A stretch of 64,000 bases of DNA from contig NZ_AP019700.1 of the NCBI RefSeq assembly GCF_006738645.1, positions 3,640,001 to 3,704,000 on the forward strand. Reading direction: 5' to 3'. Origin of the DNA: Stella humosa (GTDB taxonomy: Bacteria > Pseudomonadota > Alphaproteobacteria > ATCC43930 > Allostellaceae). Positions 36,691 to 46,950 of the stretch are shown piece after piece (position 1 is the stretch's first letter; each line of letters begins with the position of its first letter). Position numbers and translations under genes: made by a program. Under the pieces are notes generated by a model. The model was not told where the DNA came from. It worked only from the letters and a program-made list of their open reading frames with translations, and did no database searches.

Positions 36691-37176
36691 TCACCCACCT
36701 TCGCGGTCGTAGTAGTCGACCGTAGCCTCCGCCCGGAACATCTTGCGCAGGCCCCGGTCCCCCCGCTTGCCCGCGACGACCAGCACCTTGCCGGAATCGG
36801 GGTATTCGCAGGCCTCGACCGCGACCAGGGTCGACAGCGCCAGGTAGCGCATGGTCGTCCTGCCGGTGTTGATGATCTGGTGCGCCACTTCCGGCCCGCC
36901 GGGCGGGCAGGCGACGACGTCGTGCGGGCGCAGCGGATAGCGCCGGTCGCCAAAGCGAAGCTCGCCCTCCCCCTCCAGGATGAGGAACATCTCCTCCTCG
37001 CCATGGTGGTTGTGGAAGGGGCACTGCACCTTGCCGGGCGGCAGGACGGTCAGATTGTAGCCGAGGTGCCGGGCGCCGATATGGTCGCCGATGGTGGCCC
37101 GGCTCGAGGTGTAGATGCCGTTCTCCTCGACATCGTCGAACTCGACCTCGTCCAGGTTGATGACAGGCTTCACCAT
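36691..37176 (-). CDS. Cupin-domain protein
   Basis: A 161-residue single cupin. Motif 1 is CPFHNHHGEEEMFLILEGEG (metal-binding His/His/Glu) and motif 2 is PPGGPEVAHQIINTG (last His). The rest (YRALSTLVAVEACEYPDSGK-like segment) matches uncharacterised cupins that store or isomerise sugar-like metabolites. It is 27 nt downstream of the enolase-superfamily gene start side, i.e. second in the reverse operon binding protein - enolase-superfamily enzyme - cupin. Precise role unknown. Confidence 0.8.
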   Translation of the reverse strand: MVKPVINLDEVEFDDVEENGIYTSSRATIGDHIGARHLGYNLTVLPPGKVQCPFHNHHGEEEMFLILEGEGELRFGDRRYPLRPHDVVACPPGGPEVAHQIINTGRTTMRYLALSTLVAVEACEYPDSGKVLVVAGKRGDRGLRKMFRAEATVDYYDREGG

Positions 37177-37203
37177 GCGGGGTCTCCCGTTCGCGGTTGC
37201 CGT

Positions 37204-38343
37204 CTAGACGTATCCCGGCCCGTCGATCAGCGGGTGGGCGGCCAGGAAGTCCTCGTCGATCTCCACACCCAGGCCCGGCCCTTCCAGCGGGCGCACGGTG
37301 CCGTCGACCTCCAGCGTGAAGGCATCCGAGCAGAGCCGGTCGCGGAACAGGTTCACCTTCGCGGTATCGGCCTCGAAGTAGCCGCCATTCTCGATCGCCG
37401 CCAGGAAGTGGACCGAGGCGGCCATGTTCAGGCCCGTTACCGACGTGTGCGGGTTGATCGGCAGCCGCCAGGCCGAGGCGAGGGCCGCGATCCGCAGCCC
37501 CTCGGTGATGCCGCCGCACTTCGACAGGTCGGGCTGCAGGATGGTGATGCTGCGATCTTCCACCAGGCGGGCGAACTCGTAGCGGGTGTAGTGGTTCTCG
37601 CCGGCCGCCAGCGGCACGGTGCCGAACCGCCGGGCCTCGGCATAGGAGCGATGATCGTGGGCCGGGAACGGCTCCTCCAGCCAGGCCACCGCGTTGGCAT
37701 CCAGCACCGGCATCACGGCGCGCGCGTCGGCCAGGCTGTAGGCGGTGTTGGCGTCGGTCAGGATGGCGACGTCGGCCCCCAGGCCGCGGCGCACGGCCGC
37801 CACCCGGGCGCCGTCGAGCGCCGCCGTGTCGCCGATCCGCAGCTTGAGTGCCCTGTAGCCGCGCGCGACCATGCCGTGCGCCTCCTCGACCAGCTCGTCC
37901 GGCGGCTGGTAGCCGAGCGAGATGCCGCCGGCATAGGCCGGCACCGCGCGCGCCGAGCCGCCCAGCAGGCGATAGAGCGGCCAGCCGACCGCCTTGCCGC
38001 GGATGTCCCACAGCGCCATGTCGAGCCCGCTCATGGCCATCGCGGCGGCCGCCCCCATGCCGTGGCTGGCGAGCTGCATCTTGTAGATGCGCGCACCCAC
38101 GCCCGACACGTCGGCCGCGTCCATGCCCATCACCAACGCCTTCAGGGTCGTCTCGACCAGGCGGGCGATGGCGCCGGGCGAGCGGCCGGCATGGGCCTCG
38201 CCCCACCCGACCAGCCCGTCGTCGGTCGTCACCTTCACCAGCACCGCGTCGCGCTTGACGGTACGGCCGATGCCAAGCGTGACCTGCCCGTCCTCGGGCA
38301 AGGGGAACGAGATGGGGAAGGCGCGGACGTCGGCGATACGCAT
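37204..38343 (-). CDS. Mandelate racemase/muconate lactonizing enzyme family protein
   Basis: Enolase-superfamily enzyme of 379 residues: N-terminal capping domain, then a barrel with the base-bearing strand ALKLRIG, metal ligands Asp in AILTDANTAY, Glu in WLEEPFP and Glu in LAAGENHYTRYEF, and the C-terminal histidine in INPHTSVTG. It abstracts a proton alpha to a carboxylate to racemise or dehydrate a sugar acid or similar. The KxR (rather than KxK) at the base strand is a departure worth noting. AGGAG lies 9 nt before the ATG. Flanked by a binding protein and a cupin, so it probably acts on an imported organic acid. Confidence 0.87.
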   Translation of the reverse strand: MRIADVRAFPISFPLPEDGQVTLGIGRTVKRDAVLVKVTTDDGLVGWGEAHAGRSPGAIARLVETTLKALVMGMDAADVSGVGARIYKMQLASHGMGAAAAMAMSGLDMALWDIRGKAVGWPLYRLLGGSARAVPAYAGGISLGYQPPDELVEEAHGMVARGYRALKLRIGDTAALDGARVAAVRRGLGADVAILTDANTAYSLADARAVMPVLDANAVAWLEEPFPAHDHRSYAEARRFGTVPLAAGENHYTRYEFARLVEDRSITILQPDLSKCGGITEGLRIAALASAWRLPINPHTSVTGLNMAASVHFLAAIENGGYFEADTAKVNLFRDRLCSDAFTLEVDGTVRPLEGPGLGVEIDEDFLAAHPLIDGPGYV

Positions 38344-38369
38344 GGCGAGGGGCTCCTGGGCGCTTGGAT

Positions 38370-39905
38370 CTAGCGAAACGAAAGGTTGGCCGGGCGCAGC
38401 TCCATCAACTCCACCGGCAAGGCCTGCCAGGTGATGTCGCGGCGCTTGCCGTAGAAGATGGCGAACTGGTGCAGGACGGCGGCCGGCGGGTCGTCCTCCT
38501 CCAGGATGGTCAGCATGCGCGACCAGGCGGCGAGCCGCGCGGCGGGGTCGAGGCTGCCTTCCAGCACCGTCCCCAGCCGGTCGAACTCGTCGTTGGCCCA
38601 TTCCGGCGCCCCGCGGCGCACCGGGCTGCCGGGACCATAGAGGCGCCAGACATGGCCGGCCGGGTCGGGATAGATCATGGCGTTCGACCAGTTGCGGATG
38701 CCGCGCCCGGCCGGCTCCAGGATCTGGGTCCAGTTCTCCTTGAGCAGCAGCACGATGTTGAGGCCGACCGCCTTCCACATCTCGGCCAGGGCCTCGGCCG
38801 TGGCGATCTCGGTCGCGTAGTAGTTGTTGTTGATGCGGTACTCGATCGGCTGGCCGCGATACCCGGCCTCCCGCAGCAGGGTGCGGGCGCGGGCGGGGTC
38901 ATAGGCCGGCTCCGGCCTGTCGGCCAGGTAGAGCGGGCCGAAGGCCGGGAACTGGTTCCCGCGGGGGATGCCGACGCGGCCATCCCACAGCGTCTCCACC
39001 AGCAGGCGGCGGTCGATCGCCAGCGACAGGGCGCGGCGCACGCGCACGTCGCGCAGCACCGGGTTGTTCTGGTCGAAGACGATGACGCGGGTGTTGGTGA
39101 TCGGCCCGCCCGCCACCTCCAGCCCCGGGCGGCCGGCGACGCGGGCCAGCTGGTCGGGCGGCAGGTCGGTGACGATGCCGTAGCGGCCCGTCTCGAGCCC
39201 GGCCAGGCGGGCCGCGACCTCGGGGGCCGCCTCGAAGCGGACGGTGGAGGCCGTGGGGCGGCCGCCCCAGTAGGCGTCGTGGGCGGCCAGTTGCACGAAG
39301 TCGTTGTCGCGCGAGTCGACCAGTCGATACGGGCCGGTGCCGACCGGCCGGCGGGCCCATGCCTGGAAATCGGGCGCCGCCCGATAGGCCGCGGCCGACA
39401 CGATCTGCGCCGGGAAGGTCGCCAGCCGCTGCTCGATCAGCGGGTCGGGCCGGCGGGTGACGACGCGGATGGTCGATTCGTCCACCGCCTCCACCCGCTC
39501 GATGCCGCCCAGCAGCGGCCGGGTCTGGGCGCGCAACGGCGCGGTCTCGCCCGACATCCGCTCCGGCCCGAAGGTGAAGACGACATCGGCCGCCGTCAGG
39601 GCCGTGCCGTCGTGGAAGCGCACGCCGGGCCGCAGGGTCAGTTCAAGCGTGCGCTCGTTGACGCGGTGCCAGGCGGTCGCCAGGGCCGGGACCAGCTTGA
39701 AGCCGTCGGTGGGGTCGAGCCCGATCAGCGTGTCGAACAGGTTGTGGTTCACCCGCCAGGCGACGTTGCTGACGCTGTGGGCCGGGTCGAACAGCGGCGG
39801 GTTGCGCTGCACGCCGATGCGCAGCGCCGGGCGGTCGTCGGCCGCGGCCGCTGCTGCGGCGACGGCAAGAAGGGCAGCCAGCAGGGCCGCGACTGGCCGG
39901 ACCAT
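38370..39905 (-). CDS. ABC transporter substrate-binding protein, family 5 (peptide/opine type)
   Basis: A 511-residue periplasmic protein of the SBP_bac_5 family (DppA/OppA-like). It has a signal peptide (VRPVAALLAALLAVAAAAA) and family signatures: RPGVRFHDGTALTAADVVFT, RPVGTGPYRLV, RVRRALSLAIDRRLLVETL and EPAYDPARARTLLREAGY. No permease or ATPase gene adjoins it, so it relies on subunits encoded elsewhere. Start set at 39905 (MVRPVAALL), where the signal peptide begins; the frame is open up to 39995 but would overlap the divergent methyltransferase. Located 26 nt upstream of the enolase-superfamily gene. Confidence 0.88.
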   Translation of the reverse strand: MVRPVAALLAALLAVAAAAAAADDRPALRIGVQRNPPLFDPAHSVSNVAWRVNHNLFDTLIGLDPTDGFKLVPALATAWHRVNERTLELTLRPGVRFHDGTALTAADVVFTFGPERMSGETAPLRAQTRPLLGGIERVEAVDESTIRVVTRRPDPLIEQRLATFPAQIVSAAAYRAAPDFQAWARRPVGTGPYRLVDSRDNDFVQLAAHDAYWGGRPTASTVRFEAAPEVAARLAGLETGRYGIVTDLPPDQLARVAGRPGLEVAGGPITNTRVIVFDQNNPVLRDVRVRRALSLAIDRRLLVETLWDGRVGIPRGNQFPAFGPLYLADRPEPAYDPARARTLLREAGYRGQPIEYRINNNYYATEIATAEALAEMWKAVGLNIVLLLKENWTQILEPAGRGIRNWSNAMIYPDPAGHVWRLYGPGSPVRRGAPEWANDEFDRLGTVLEGSLDPAARLAAWSRMLTILEEDDPPAAVLHQFAIFYGKRRDITWQALPVELMELRPANLSFR

Positions 39906-39993
39906 CGGTCGGCTCCCCGGGGGTGGATGGGCAAGGCCGGCATCCTTTGGCATCATGGCCATCCTGGCAACCCGTCCCGGTGCATAGATCGCC

Positions 39994-40659
39994 ATGTCCG
40001 CCCGCCTTCTGCCGATGACCGAGCATCTTCGCGACTATCTCCTGTCCGTGTCGCTGCGCGAGACGGACGCACAGCGCGAACTGCGGGAGGCGACCCTGTC
40101 CGTGCGGGGCGCGCTGATGCAGATATCGCCCGAGCAGGGGCAGTTCATGGCCCTGCTGGTGGAACTGACCGGCGCCCGTCGGGTGATCGAGGTCGGCACC
40201 TATACCGGCTATTCCGCCCTGTCGGTCGCCCAGGCCCTGCCCGCCGACGGCAAGCTGATCTGCTGCGACATCAGCGAGGAGTGGACTTCCATCGGCCGTC
40301 CCTATTGGGAGAAGGCCGGCGTCGCCGGCCGCATCGACCTGCGCATCGGCCCGGCCATGGCGACACTCGACGACCTGCTGGGCCAGGGCTTCGGCGGCGA
40401 TTTCGACATGGCCTTCATCGACGCCGACAAGGCGAACTATGATGGCTACTACGAGCGCTGCCTGCTGCTGCTGCGGCCGGGCGGGCTGATCCTGATCGAC
40501 AACGTGTTGTGGAGCGGCGCCGTCGCCGACCCGGCCAAGGTGGACGCCGACACCCAGGCGCTGCGGGTCCTGAACCGCAAGCTGCACGGCGATCCACGGG
40601 TCAGCCTGTCGATGCTGCCGATCGGCGACGGCCTGACGCTCGCCCGCAAGCGGGCCTGA
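39994..40659 (+). CDS. Class I SAM-dependent O-methyltransferase
   Basis: A 221-residue cation-dependent O-methyltransferase (caffeoyl-CoA/catechol type). SAM motif I is [20 protein letters not shown], followed by [10 protein letters not shown] (motif II), [18 protein letters not shown] (metal-binding aspartates) and [16 protein letters not shown] (metal Asp-Asn). The final [20 protein letters not shown]-like region is family standard. Lies 17 nt upstream of the nitrile hydratase alpha gene in the same direction, so it may be co-transcribed, but no link in function is evident. Confidence 0.9.
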   Translation: MSARLLPMTEHLRDYLLSVSLRETDAQRELREATLSVRGALMQISPEQGQFMALLVELTGARRVIEVGTYTGYSALSVAQALPADGKLICCDISEEWTSIGRPYWEKAGVAGRIDLRIGPAMATLDDLLGQGFGGDFDMAFIDADKANYDGYYERCLLLLRPGGLILIDNVLWSGAVADPAKVDADTQALRVLNRKLHGDPRVSLSMLPIGDGLTLARKRA

Positions 40660-40676
40660 CGCAAGGGAGGGGAAGG

Positions 40677-41357
40677 ATGAGCGGCCACCATCACCACCAT
40701 GGTCATGGTCATGGGCATGGGCATGACCATGACCACCACGACCACGACCACGACCATGGCGAAGAGCAGCACTGGACCGAGGTCGAGCTGCGGGTGAAGG
40801 CGCTGGAATCGTTGCTGGTCGACAAGGGCCTGGTCGACCCGGCGGCGATGGACGTGCTGATCCAGACCTACGAGACCAAGGTCGGCCCGCGCAACGGCGC
40901 CCGCGTCGTGGCGCGCGCCTGGGCCGACCCCGCCTACAAGGCACGCCTGCTGGCGGACGGCAGCGCCGCCATCGCCGAGTTGGGCTACACCGGCCGCCAG
41001 GGCGAGGACATGGTGGTGCTGGAGAACAGCGAGGCCGTCCACCACATGGTCGTCTGCACGCTCTGCTCCTGCTATCCGTGGCCGGTACTGGGCCTGCCGC
41101 CCGCCTGGTACAAGGCCGCCCCCTACCGCGCGCGGGCCGTGCGCGAGCCCCGCGCCGTGCTGGCCGAGTTCGGCGTCGACGTGCCGGCCGACCGCGAGGT
41201 GCGGGTGTGGGATTCGACGGCCGAGCTGCGCTACCTCGTCCTGCCGCAGCGCCCGCCCGGCACCGAGGGGATGGACGAGGAGGCCCTGGCCGGCCTCGTC
41301 ACCCGGGACTCCATGATCGGCGTCGGCCAGCCGCTGCCGCCGGGGGACGCATCTTGA
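40677..41357 (+). CDS. nthA: Cobalt-type nitrile hydratase alpha subunit with His-rich leader
   Basis: Hydrates nitriles to amides. The metal site is [14 protein letters not shown]; the threonine in CTLCSC marks the cobalt type (iron enzymes have serine). Flanking APPAWYK-like and [17 protein letters not shown] segments match the family. Unusually, the first 27 residues contain 15 histidines arranged as HHHHH, then GH and DH repeats, before the normal subunit begins at [16 protein letters not shown]. Such a leader could buffer or deliver cobalt. GGAAGG lies just before the ATG at 40677. 226 residues. Beta subunit and accessory genes follow with overlaps. Confidence 0.93.
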   Translation: MSGHHHHHGHGHGHGHDHDHHDHDHDHGEEQHWTEVELRVKALESLLVDKGLVDPAAMDVLIQTYETKVGPRNGARVVARAWADPAYKARLLADGSAAIAELGYTGRQGEDMVVLENSEAVHHMVVCTLCSCYPWPVLGLPPAWYKAAPYRARAVREPRAVLAEFGVDVPADREVRVWDSTAELRYLVLPQRPPGTEGMDEEALAGLVTRDSMIGVGQPLPPGDAS

Positions 41358-42013
41358 ACGGCGCCCACGACCTGGGCGGCGTCGACGGCTTCGGCCCCGT
41401 CCTGCGCGAGGTCGACGAGCCCCTGTTCCACCACCCGTGGGAGCGCCGGGCCTTCGGCATTACCCTGGCGGCCGGCCTGCTCGGGCGCTGGAACATCGAC
41501 ATGGCCCGCTTCGCGCGCGAGGACACCAGCCCCGTCACCTACCTGAACGCCACCTACTACGAACAGTGGCTGCGCGGGCTCGAACGGCTGCTGGTCGAGC
41601 GCGGGCTGGTGGGCGCGCAGGAACTGGCGACCGGCGTGGCCGAGGGCCCGGGCGCGGTTCCCGCCGTACCAGCCGAACGGGTGCCGGAGATCCTGGCCCG
41701 CGGCCGGTCGTCGCTGCGCGCGCCGCCCGAATCCGCCCCGCCTCGCTTTGCCGTCGGGACCCGCGTGCGGGTGCGCAACCTCCACCCGCGCGGCCACACC
41801 CGCATGCCGCGCTACTGCCGGGGCCAAGTGGGCACGATCGCCCGCGACCACGGCGTCCATGTGTTCCCCGACAGCAACGCCATGGGCCATGGCGAAGCCC
41901 CCCAGCGCTGCTATGCCGTGGGCTTCGCCGCGCGGACCCTGTGGGGGCCGGATGCGTCGCCCGTGGATCAGGTCATGGTCGACCTGTGGGACCCCTATCT
42001 GGAGGCCGCGTGA
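41354..42013 (+). CDS. nthB: Nitrile hydratase beta subunit
   Basis: Partner of the alpha subunit, helping shape the active site. It begins at a TTG (41354) overlapping the alpha stop, giving [15 protein letters not shown], the invariant N-terminus of NHase beta. Middle: [30 protein letters not shown]. The C-terminal SH3-like barrel shows [30 protein letters not shown] and [21 protein letters not shown]. The TTG start is decided by this conserved N-terminus; no upstream in-frame start fits. 219 residues. Confidence 0.93.
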   Translation: MNGAHDLGGVDGFGPVLREVDEPLFHHPWERRAFGITLAAGLLGRWNIDMARFAREDTSPVTYLNATYYEQWLRGLERLLVERGLVGAQELATGVAEGPGAVPAVPAERVPEILARGRSSLRAPPESAPPRFAVGTRVRVRNLHPRGHTRMPRYCRGQVGTIARDHGVHVFPDSNAMGHGEAPQRCYAVGFAARTLWGPDASPVDQVMVDLWDPYLEAA

Positions 42014-42369
42014 TGGCCGATCTCGCCCAGTCCCCCGACCTGCCGCGCGATGCCGACGGCCCGGTCTTCCGCGAGCCCTGGGAGGCCACGGCCTTCGCCA
42101 TGGCCGTGCGCCTGCACCAGCAGGGCGTCTTCACCTGGACGGAATGGGCCGAGGCCCTGGCCGGCGAGATCACCGCCGCCCAGTCCGCGGGCGATCCCGA
42201 CCTGGGCGACACCTACTACCGCCACTGGCTGGCCGCGCTCGAACGTCTGGTCCGGGCCAAGGGCGTGCTGACGACCGAAGAAATGACCGACCGCCGCGAC
42301 GCCTGGAACCGCGCGGTCCGGGCGACGCCGCACGGGCAGCCGATCGAACTGGGGCGCGGGTTGGTCTGA
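42013..42369 (+). CDS. Nitrile hydratase accessory/activator protein
   Basis: A 118-residue protein resembling the N-terminal half of NHase beta (PVFREPWEATAFAMAVRLHQ, YYRHWLAALERLV), as the cobalt NHase activators (P14K/NhlE type) do. These swap with beta to bring in metal-loaded, oxidised alpha. It overlaps the beta stop as TGATG and closes the alpha-beta-activator operon. No cobalt transporter and no amidase are encoded next to it. Confidence 0.87.
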   Translation: MADLAQSPDLPRDADGPVFREPWEATAFAMAVRLHQQGVFTWTEWAEALAGEITAAQSAGDPDLGDTYYRHWLAALERLVRAKGVLTTEEMTDRRDAWNRAVRATPHGQPIELGRGLV

Positions 42370-42398
42370 GCCCCCGCCCCCAATAGACGCTGGCCGAT

Positions 42399-42830
42399 CT
42401 ATTCACGCTTCACGGCCCTAAGGCCGTTCCGGACACGATCCGCGATCGCCTGCCGGGCGTAGGCGAAAAGACGGGGCGGCAGGTAGCCATAGTCGGGACG
42501 CCACGGCCGGATCCCGGGGACCGCACGGAGATCGGGTCCAGGCCATCGAAAGCGATTCACTTCCGTGACGACTATCCAGGACCGTGCGTGATCCAGCCCC
42601 AGCCGCTGCTTTACAACCGGCGGAATCTCCACGGCTGTCGAAGGGTCGACCGGCGCACTATGGGTGATCGGAGCGACCGTCACCTCCAAGCCCCCGTCGC
42701 GATCCTCGATGGTCAGGATCACCGCGCATGGGCGGTCCTTCGTCCCCTGCTCCATGCCCCGGCGCTGTTCGTCCCACCAGAGGTAGCTGTAGCGGATTAC
42801 CAATCCAGGCTTCGGCTCCGGCAGGCTCAC
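42399..42830 (-). CDS. PemK/MazF-like toxin of a toxin-antitoxin pair
   Basis: A 143-residue protein that resembles the PemK/MazF-like growth-inhibitor group: GLVIRYSYLWWDEQRRG, DRPCAVILTIED (the conserved RPxxVI strand), VTVAPITHSAP and an IPP-x-VKQRLGL segment, then SWIVVTEVNRFRWPGPDL. MazF proteins are mRNA interferases. It begins inside the upstream antitoxin gene (ATGA overlap), the usual order. The exact subfamily and activity are inferred; it is somewhat longer than MazF. Confidence 0.7.
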   Translation of the reverse strand: MSLPEPKPGLVIRYSYLWWDEQRRGMEQGTKDRPCAVILTIEDRDGGLEVTVAPITHSAPVDPSTAVEIPPVVKQRLGLDHARSWIVVTEVNRFRWPGPDLRAVPGIRPWRPDYGYLPPRLFAYARQAIADRVRNGLRAVKRE

Positions 42831-43093
42831 GGCCGCCAGTCACCAAGTTCCGCATCCAGATGCGCATGCTCCGCAGGGACTTCCGCAGTGGCAAGCGCCT
42901 GTAGGAAATCTTCGCCCATGTCTTCGACGCGCCGCACCTCCCGGTCGCGGCGCTTCAGGCGCTCATATTCCTTTGCCGACAACAGGACCAATCCGCCCTG
43001 GTCATCGCTCGTGATCGACACCGGTTCGTTCTGCGCAGCTTCCTGGTATTGCCCGAACCTCTTCCGAAGCTCGGCGGAGGTCACGACTAGCAT
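42827..43093 (-). CDS. Phd/YefM-family antitoxin
   Basis: An 88-residue antitoxin: the N-terminal Phd/YefM DNA-binding fold (MLVVTSAELRKRFGQYQEAA, SITSDDQGGLVLLSAKEYER) followed by a charged, acidic C-terminal tail (RRVEDMGEDFLQALATAEVP) that would wrap the toxin. Start at 43093 is favoured over an upstream TTG (43099) because GAGG lies 7 nt ahead. It overlaps the toxin gene by 4 nt. A Phd antitoxin paired with a PemK-like rather than a Doc/RelE toxin is a mixed pairing. Confidence 0.85.
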   Translation of the reverse strand: MLVVTSAELRKRFGQYQEAAQNEPVSITSDDQGGLVLLSAKEYERLKRRDREVRRVEDMGEDFLQALATAEVPAEHAHLDAELGDWRP

Positions 43094-43117
43094 TGCCAAA
43101 CCTCATCCTTTGCCGTC

Positions 43118-43136
43118 ACCAATATATGGGTACCAA
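43118..43136 (-). promoter_or_regulatory. Putative promoter/operator of the Phd-PemK-like pair
   Basis: On the reverse strand TTGGTACCCATATATTGGT contains a TATATT -10-like box (43121-43126) flanked by two direct TTGGT copies, about 25 nt before the antitoxin start. It is the only AT-rich patch in this gap. A likely autoregulation site, unproven. Confidence 0.35.
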
Positions 43137-43153
43137 GCCGGCGGCGCAGCCCC

Positions 43154-43909
43154 CTACCGCCCGCCACCCACGTCGAACAGCGCGCCGGTGACGTAGGCGG
43201 CGGCATCCGACAGCAGCCAGAGCACGGTCGATGCCACCTCGTCCGGCGTGCCGGGGCGGCCGGCGGGGATCTGGGGGCCGAAGCCGGCCAGGAACTCGGC
43301 GCCCCCATGCACGTCGTGGATATCGGTCGCGATGATACCGGGGCGCACCGCGTTGACGCGGATGCCCTCGGGCGCCAGTTCGCGGGCAAGGCCCAGGGTC
43401 AGGCTGTCGACGGCACCCTTGCTGGCGGCGTAGTGGGTTTCCTGTGGCAGACCGCCGGTGCGCGAGACGATCGAGGACAGGTTGACGATCGCCCCGCCCG
43501 CCCCGCCGCGACTGGTGGCCATGCGGCGGGCGGCCTCGGTCATGGCGTGGTAGGTGCCGGCCACGTTGACCGCCAGCACCCGCTCCAGGGCGCCGGCCTC
43601 GGGCTCCAGGACCGGGAACCGTCCACCGATGATGCCCGCATTGTTGACGAGCCCGCCGAGCGGACCCAGGGTGCGGTCGACGGCCGCGAACAGGCTGGCG
43701 ACTTCGGCCGGATCGGCGATCTCCGCCTGGAAGGCGGCGGCCGTTCCGCCGGCGGCGCGGATGTCGGCCACGACCTTGTCCGCCGCCACGGCCTGGCCCG
43801 CGAAGTGGACGGCGACGTGCCACCCGGCCGCCCCGGCCTGGCGGGCAACGGCGGCACCGATGCCGCGGCTGGCGCCGGTGACCACGAGAACCCTGCCCTG
43901 CGCTGCCAT
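43154..43909 (-). CDS. Short-chain dehydrogenase/reductase
   Basis: A 251-residue classical SDR using NAD(P)H. Cofactor motif TGASRGIGAAVARQAG, structural NNAG in LVNNAGIIGG, catalytic serine in NLSSIVSRTG and YxxxK in HYAASKGAVD, with the usual IRVNAVRPGIIATDIH and GALFDVGGGR ends. Most resembles 3-oxoacyl-ACP reductase/glucose-dehydrogenase-like SDRs; substrate unknown. Start at ATG 43909 or the GTG two codons earlier (43915). Confidence 0.9.
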   Translation of the reverse strand: MAAQGRVLVVTGASRGIGAAVARQAGAAGWHVAVHFAGQAVAADKVVADIRAAGGTAAAFQAEIADPAEVASLFAAVDRTLGPLGGLVNNAGIIGGRFPVLEPEAGALERVLAVNVAGTYHAMTEAARRMATSRGGAGGAIVNLSSIVSRTGGLPQETHYAASKGAVDSLTLGLARELAPEGIRVNAVRPGIIATDIHDVHGGAEFLAGFGPQIPAGRPGTPDEVASTVLWLLSDAAAYVTGALFDVGGGR

Positions 43910-43995
43910 CGCCACCCCCGGATAGTCGTCCGGCCGATTATCCGTCGCCGCGGCCGGGCAGGCGAGGCAGAATTGGCGGCACTGGGAAGGAGACC

Positions 43996-44817
43996 ATGAC
44001 CATGGCCAAAAAGAAGAGCCCGCCGCCGACCGCGGCCGAGCTGAAGGACCTGGCGCAGCGCCTGGAGACCCTGCTGCGGCTGCGCACCCTGCCTATCGGC
44101 ATGCGCCATTTCGACGACCACGACAGCATGGCCGCCGTGCCCGGCCTGCGCCGGCCGCGCGCCGGCCGGGCCTTCTCGACCTGCCAGATCGTGACGCAGG
44201 CGCGGGTCGCCGGCCTCACCATCGGCATCACCCACGACAATGTCCGCCCCTGGAGCAATTGCGGCGGCGTCATCGGCCTCAACGCGCCGTCCGACGACTA
44301 CCTGTCGGGCCGCAAGATGGAGGGCGTGTGGTTCGCCGACCGCGAGAACGCCCGCCTGCACCAGGCGCAGATGCCGCGCGTGGCGCCCGGCCGGCATGTC
44401 GGGCTGGTAGTGTCGCCCCTGCGCTCGGCCCGGCTCGACCCGCCGGACATCTGCCTCTTCTACGGCACGCCGGGGCAGACCATCCTCTTCGTCAACGGGC
44501 TGCAGCATGGCCGCTACAAGCGGTACGACATGAGCATCACCGGCGAGAGTGCCTGTGCCGATTCCTGGGGCCGGGCGCTGGCCACGCGCAAGACCTCCAT
44601 CTCCATCCCCTGCTATGCCGAGCGGCGCTATGGCGGGGTGGCCGACGACGAAATGCTGGTCGCCTGTCCGCCCGACGAGTTCCGCCGCGGCGTCGAGGGG
44701 CTGGAGGCGCTGTCCAAGGTCGGGTTGCGCTATCCGATCCCCCCCTATGGCGCCAACATGGATCCGGGCGAGGGCATGGATGTCAGCTACGGCGACGGCG
44801 GCAAGCGGTCGGCCTGA
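43996..44817 (+). CDS. DUF169 family protein
   Basis: A 273-residue protein matching the DUF169 pattern: ELKDLAQRLETLLRLRTLPI near the start, a cysteine in FSTCQIVTQARVAG, another in NCGGVIGLNAP, a FADRENARLHQAQMPRVAPG middle, SGESACADSWG-like and SIPCYAERRYGGVADDEMLV regions. Conserved cysteines suggest a metal or redox role, but the family has no settled function. Lies 74 nt upstream of leuC with a hairpin between. Confidence 0.78.
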   Translation: MTMAKKKSPPPTAAELKDLAQRLETLLRLRTLPIGMRHFDDHDSMAAVPGLRRPRAGRAFSTCQIVTQARVAGLTIGITHDNVRPWSNCGGVIGLNAPSDDYLSGRKMEGVWFADRENARLHQAQMPRVAPGRHVGLVVSPLRSARLDPPDICLFYGTPGQTILFVNGLQHGRYKRYDMSITGESACADSWGRALATRKTSISIPCYAERRYGGVADDEMLVACPPDEFRRGVEGLEALSKVGLRYPIPPYGANMDPGEGMDVSYGDGGKRSA

Positions 44818-44822
44818 TGCCG

Positions 44823-44848
44823 GGCGGGGTTCCCATCGCCACCCCGCC
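44823..44848 (+). terminator. Hairpin between DUF169 gene and leuC
   Basis: GGCGGGGT (44823-44830) pairs with ACCCCGCC (44841-44848) around a 10-nt loop, just after the DUF169 stop. It lacks a T-run; it may end the DUF169 transcript or sit in the leuC leader. I see no leucine-rich leader peptide. Confidence 0.4.
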
Positions 44849-44891
44849 GATGCACAATGCATGAAATAAGCAGTCTTGGGAGGAGAGCGGC

Positions 44892-46316
<1,425 letters not shown>

Positions 46317-46319
46317 GCC

Positions 46320-46919
46320 ATGGAGCGCTTCCAGCGGCTCGACGCCATCGCCGTGCCGATCGCGCGGCCCAACGTCGACACCGACCAGATCACCCCTGCC
46401 CGCTTCCTGCACAAGCCGCGCAGCGACAACCATGGCAACTACCTGTTCCATGACGTCCGCCGCCTGCCGGACGGGACCCAGGACCCGGACTTCGTGCTGA
46501 ACCGCCCCGCCTATGCCGATGCCCGCATCATCGTGGCCGAGCGCAACTTCGCCTGCGGCTCGTCGCGCGAGAACGCGGTCTGGGGCCTCTACGACTATGG
46601 CTTCCGGGCCGCCATCGCCCCCAGCTTCGGCGACATCTTCGCCGCCAACGGGCTGAAGAACGGGTTGCTGCCGGTGCGCCTGCCCGAAGAGGTGGTGGCG
46701 GGGCTGATCGAGACCTTGCAGGCCGAGCCCGGCGCCAGCGTCGCCATCGACCTGGAGGCGCAGACGGTGACCCTGCCGGACGGCACGGTGCACCCGTTCG
46801 AGATCGACCCCTTCTCGCGCCACTGCCTGCTGAACGGGGTCGACGAGCTGGAATACACCCGCGAGCTCGCCCCTGAGATCGACGCCTTCATGAACCGCTA
46901 CGGCCGCGAGAACCGCTGA
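46320..46919 (+). CDS. leuD: 3-isopropylmalate dehydratase small subunit
   Basis: The 199-residue swivel-domain partner of LeuC. Typical sequence: [36 protein letters not shown] and the loop [20 protein letters not shown], then [13 protein letters not shown]. It begins 3 nt after leuC and ends 31 nt before leuB. Confidence 0.95.
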   Translation: MERFQRLDAIAVPIARPNVDTDQITPARFLHKPRSDNHGNYLFHDVRRLPDGTQDPDFVLNRPAYADARIIVAERNFACGSSRENAVWGLYDYGFRAAIAPSFGDIFAANGLKNGLLPVRLPEEVVAGLIETLQAEPGASVAIDLEAQTVTLPDGTVHPFEIDPFSRHCLLNGVDELEYTRELAPEIDAFMNRYGRENR

Positions 46920-46950
46920 GCCGCCCCACCCCATCTTCGAGGAAGCCCCC

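Noticed and set aside
34309-38373. A 1354-codon open frame on the forward strand
   Set aside because: It runs through the IS relic and antisense to the aldo/keto reductase, cupin and enolase-superfamily genes; its translation is Arg/Gly/His/Gln-rich with no motifs. Long open shadow frames are expected at this G+C.
40677-40760. Artificial histidine tag or vector sequence at the nitrile hydratase start
   Set aside because: The run is interleaved with GH and DH repeats, has mixed His codons and continues straight into a native alpha subunit within a normal operon.
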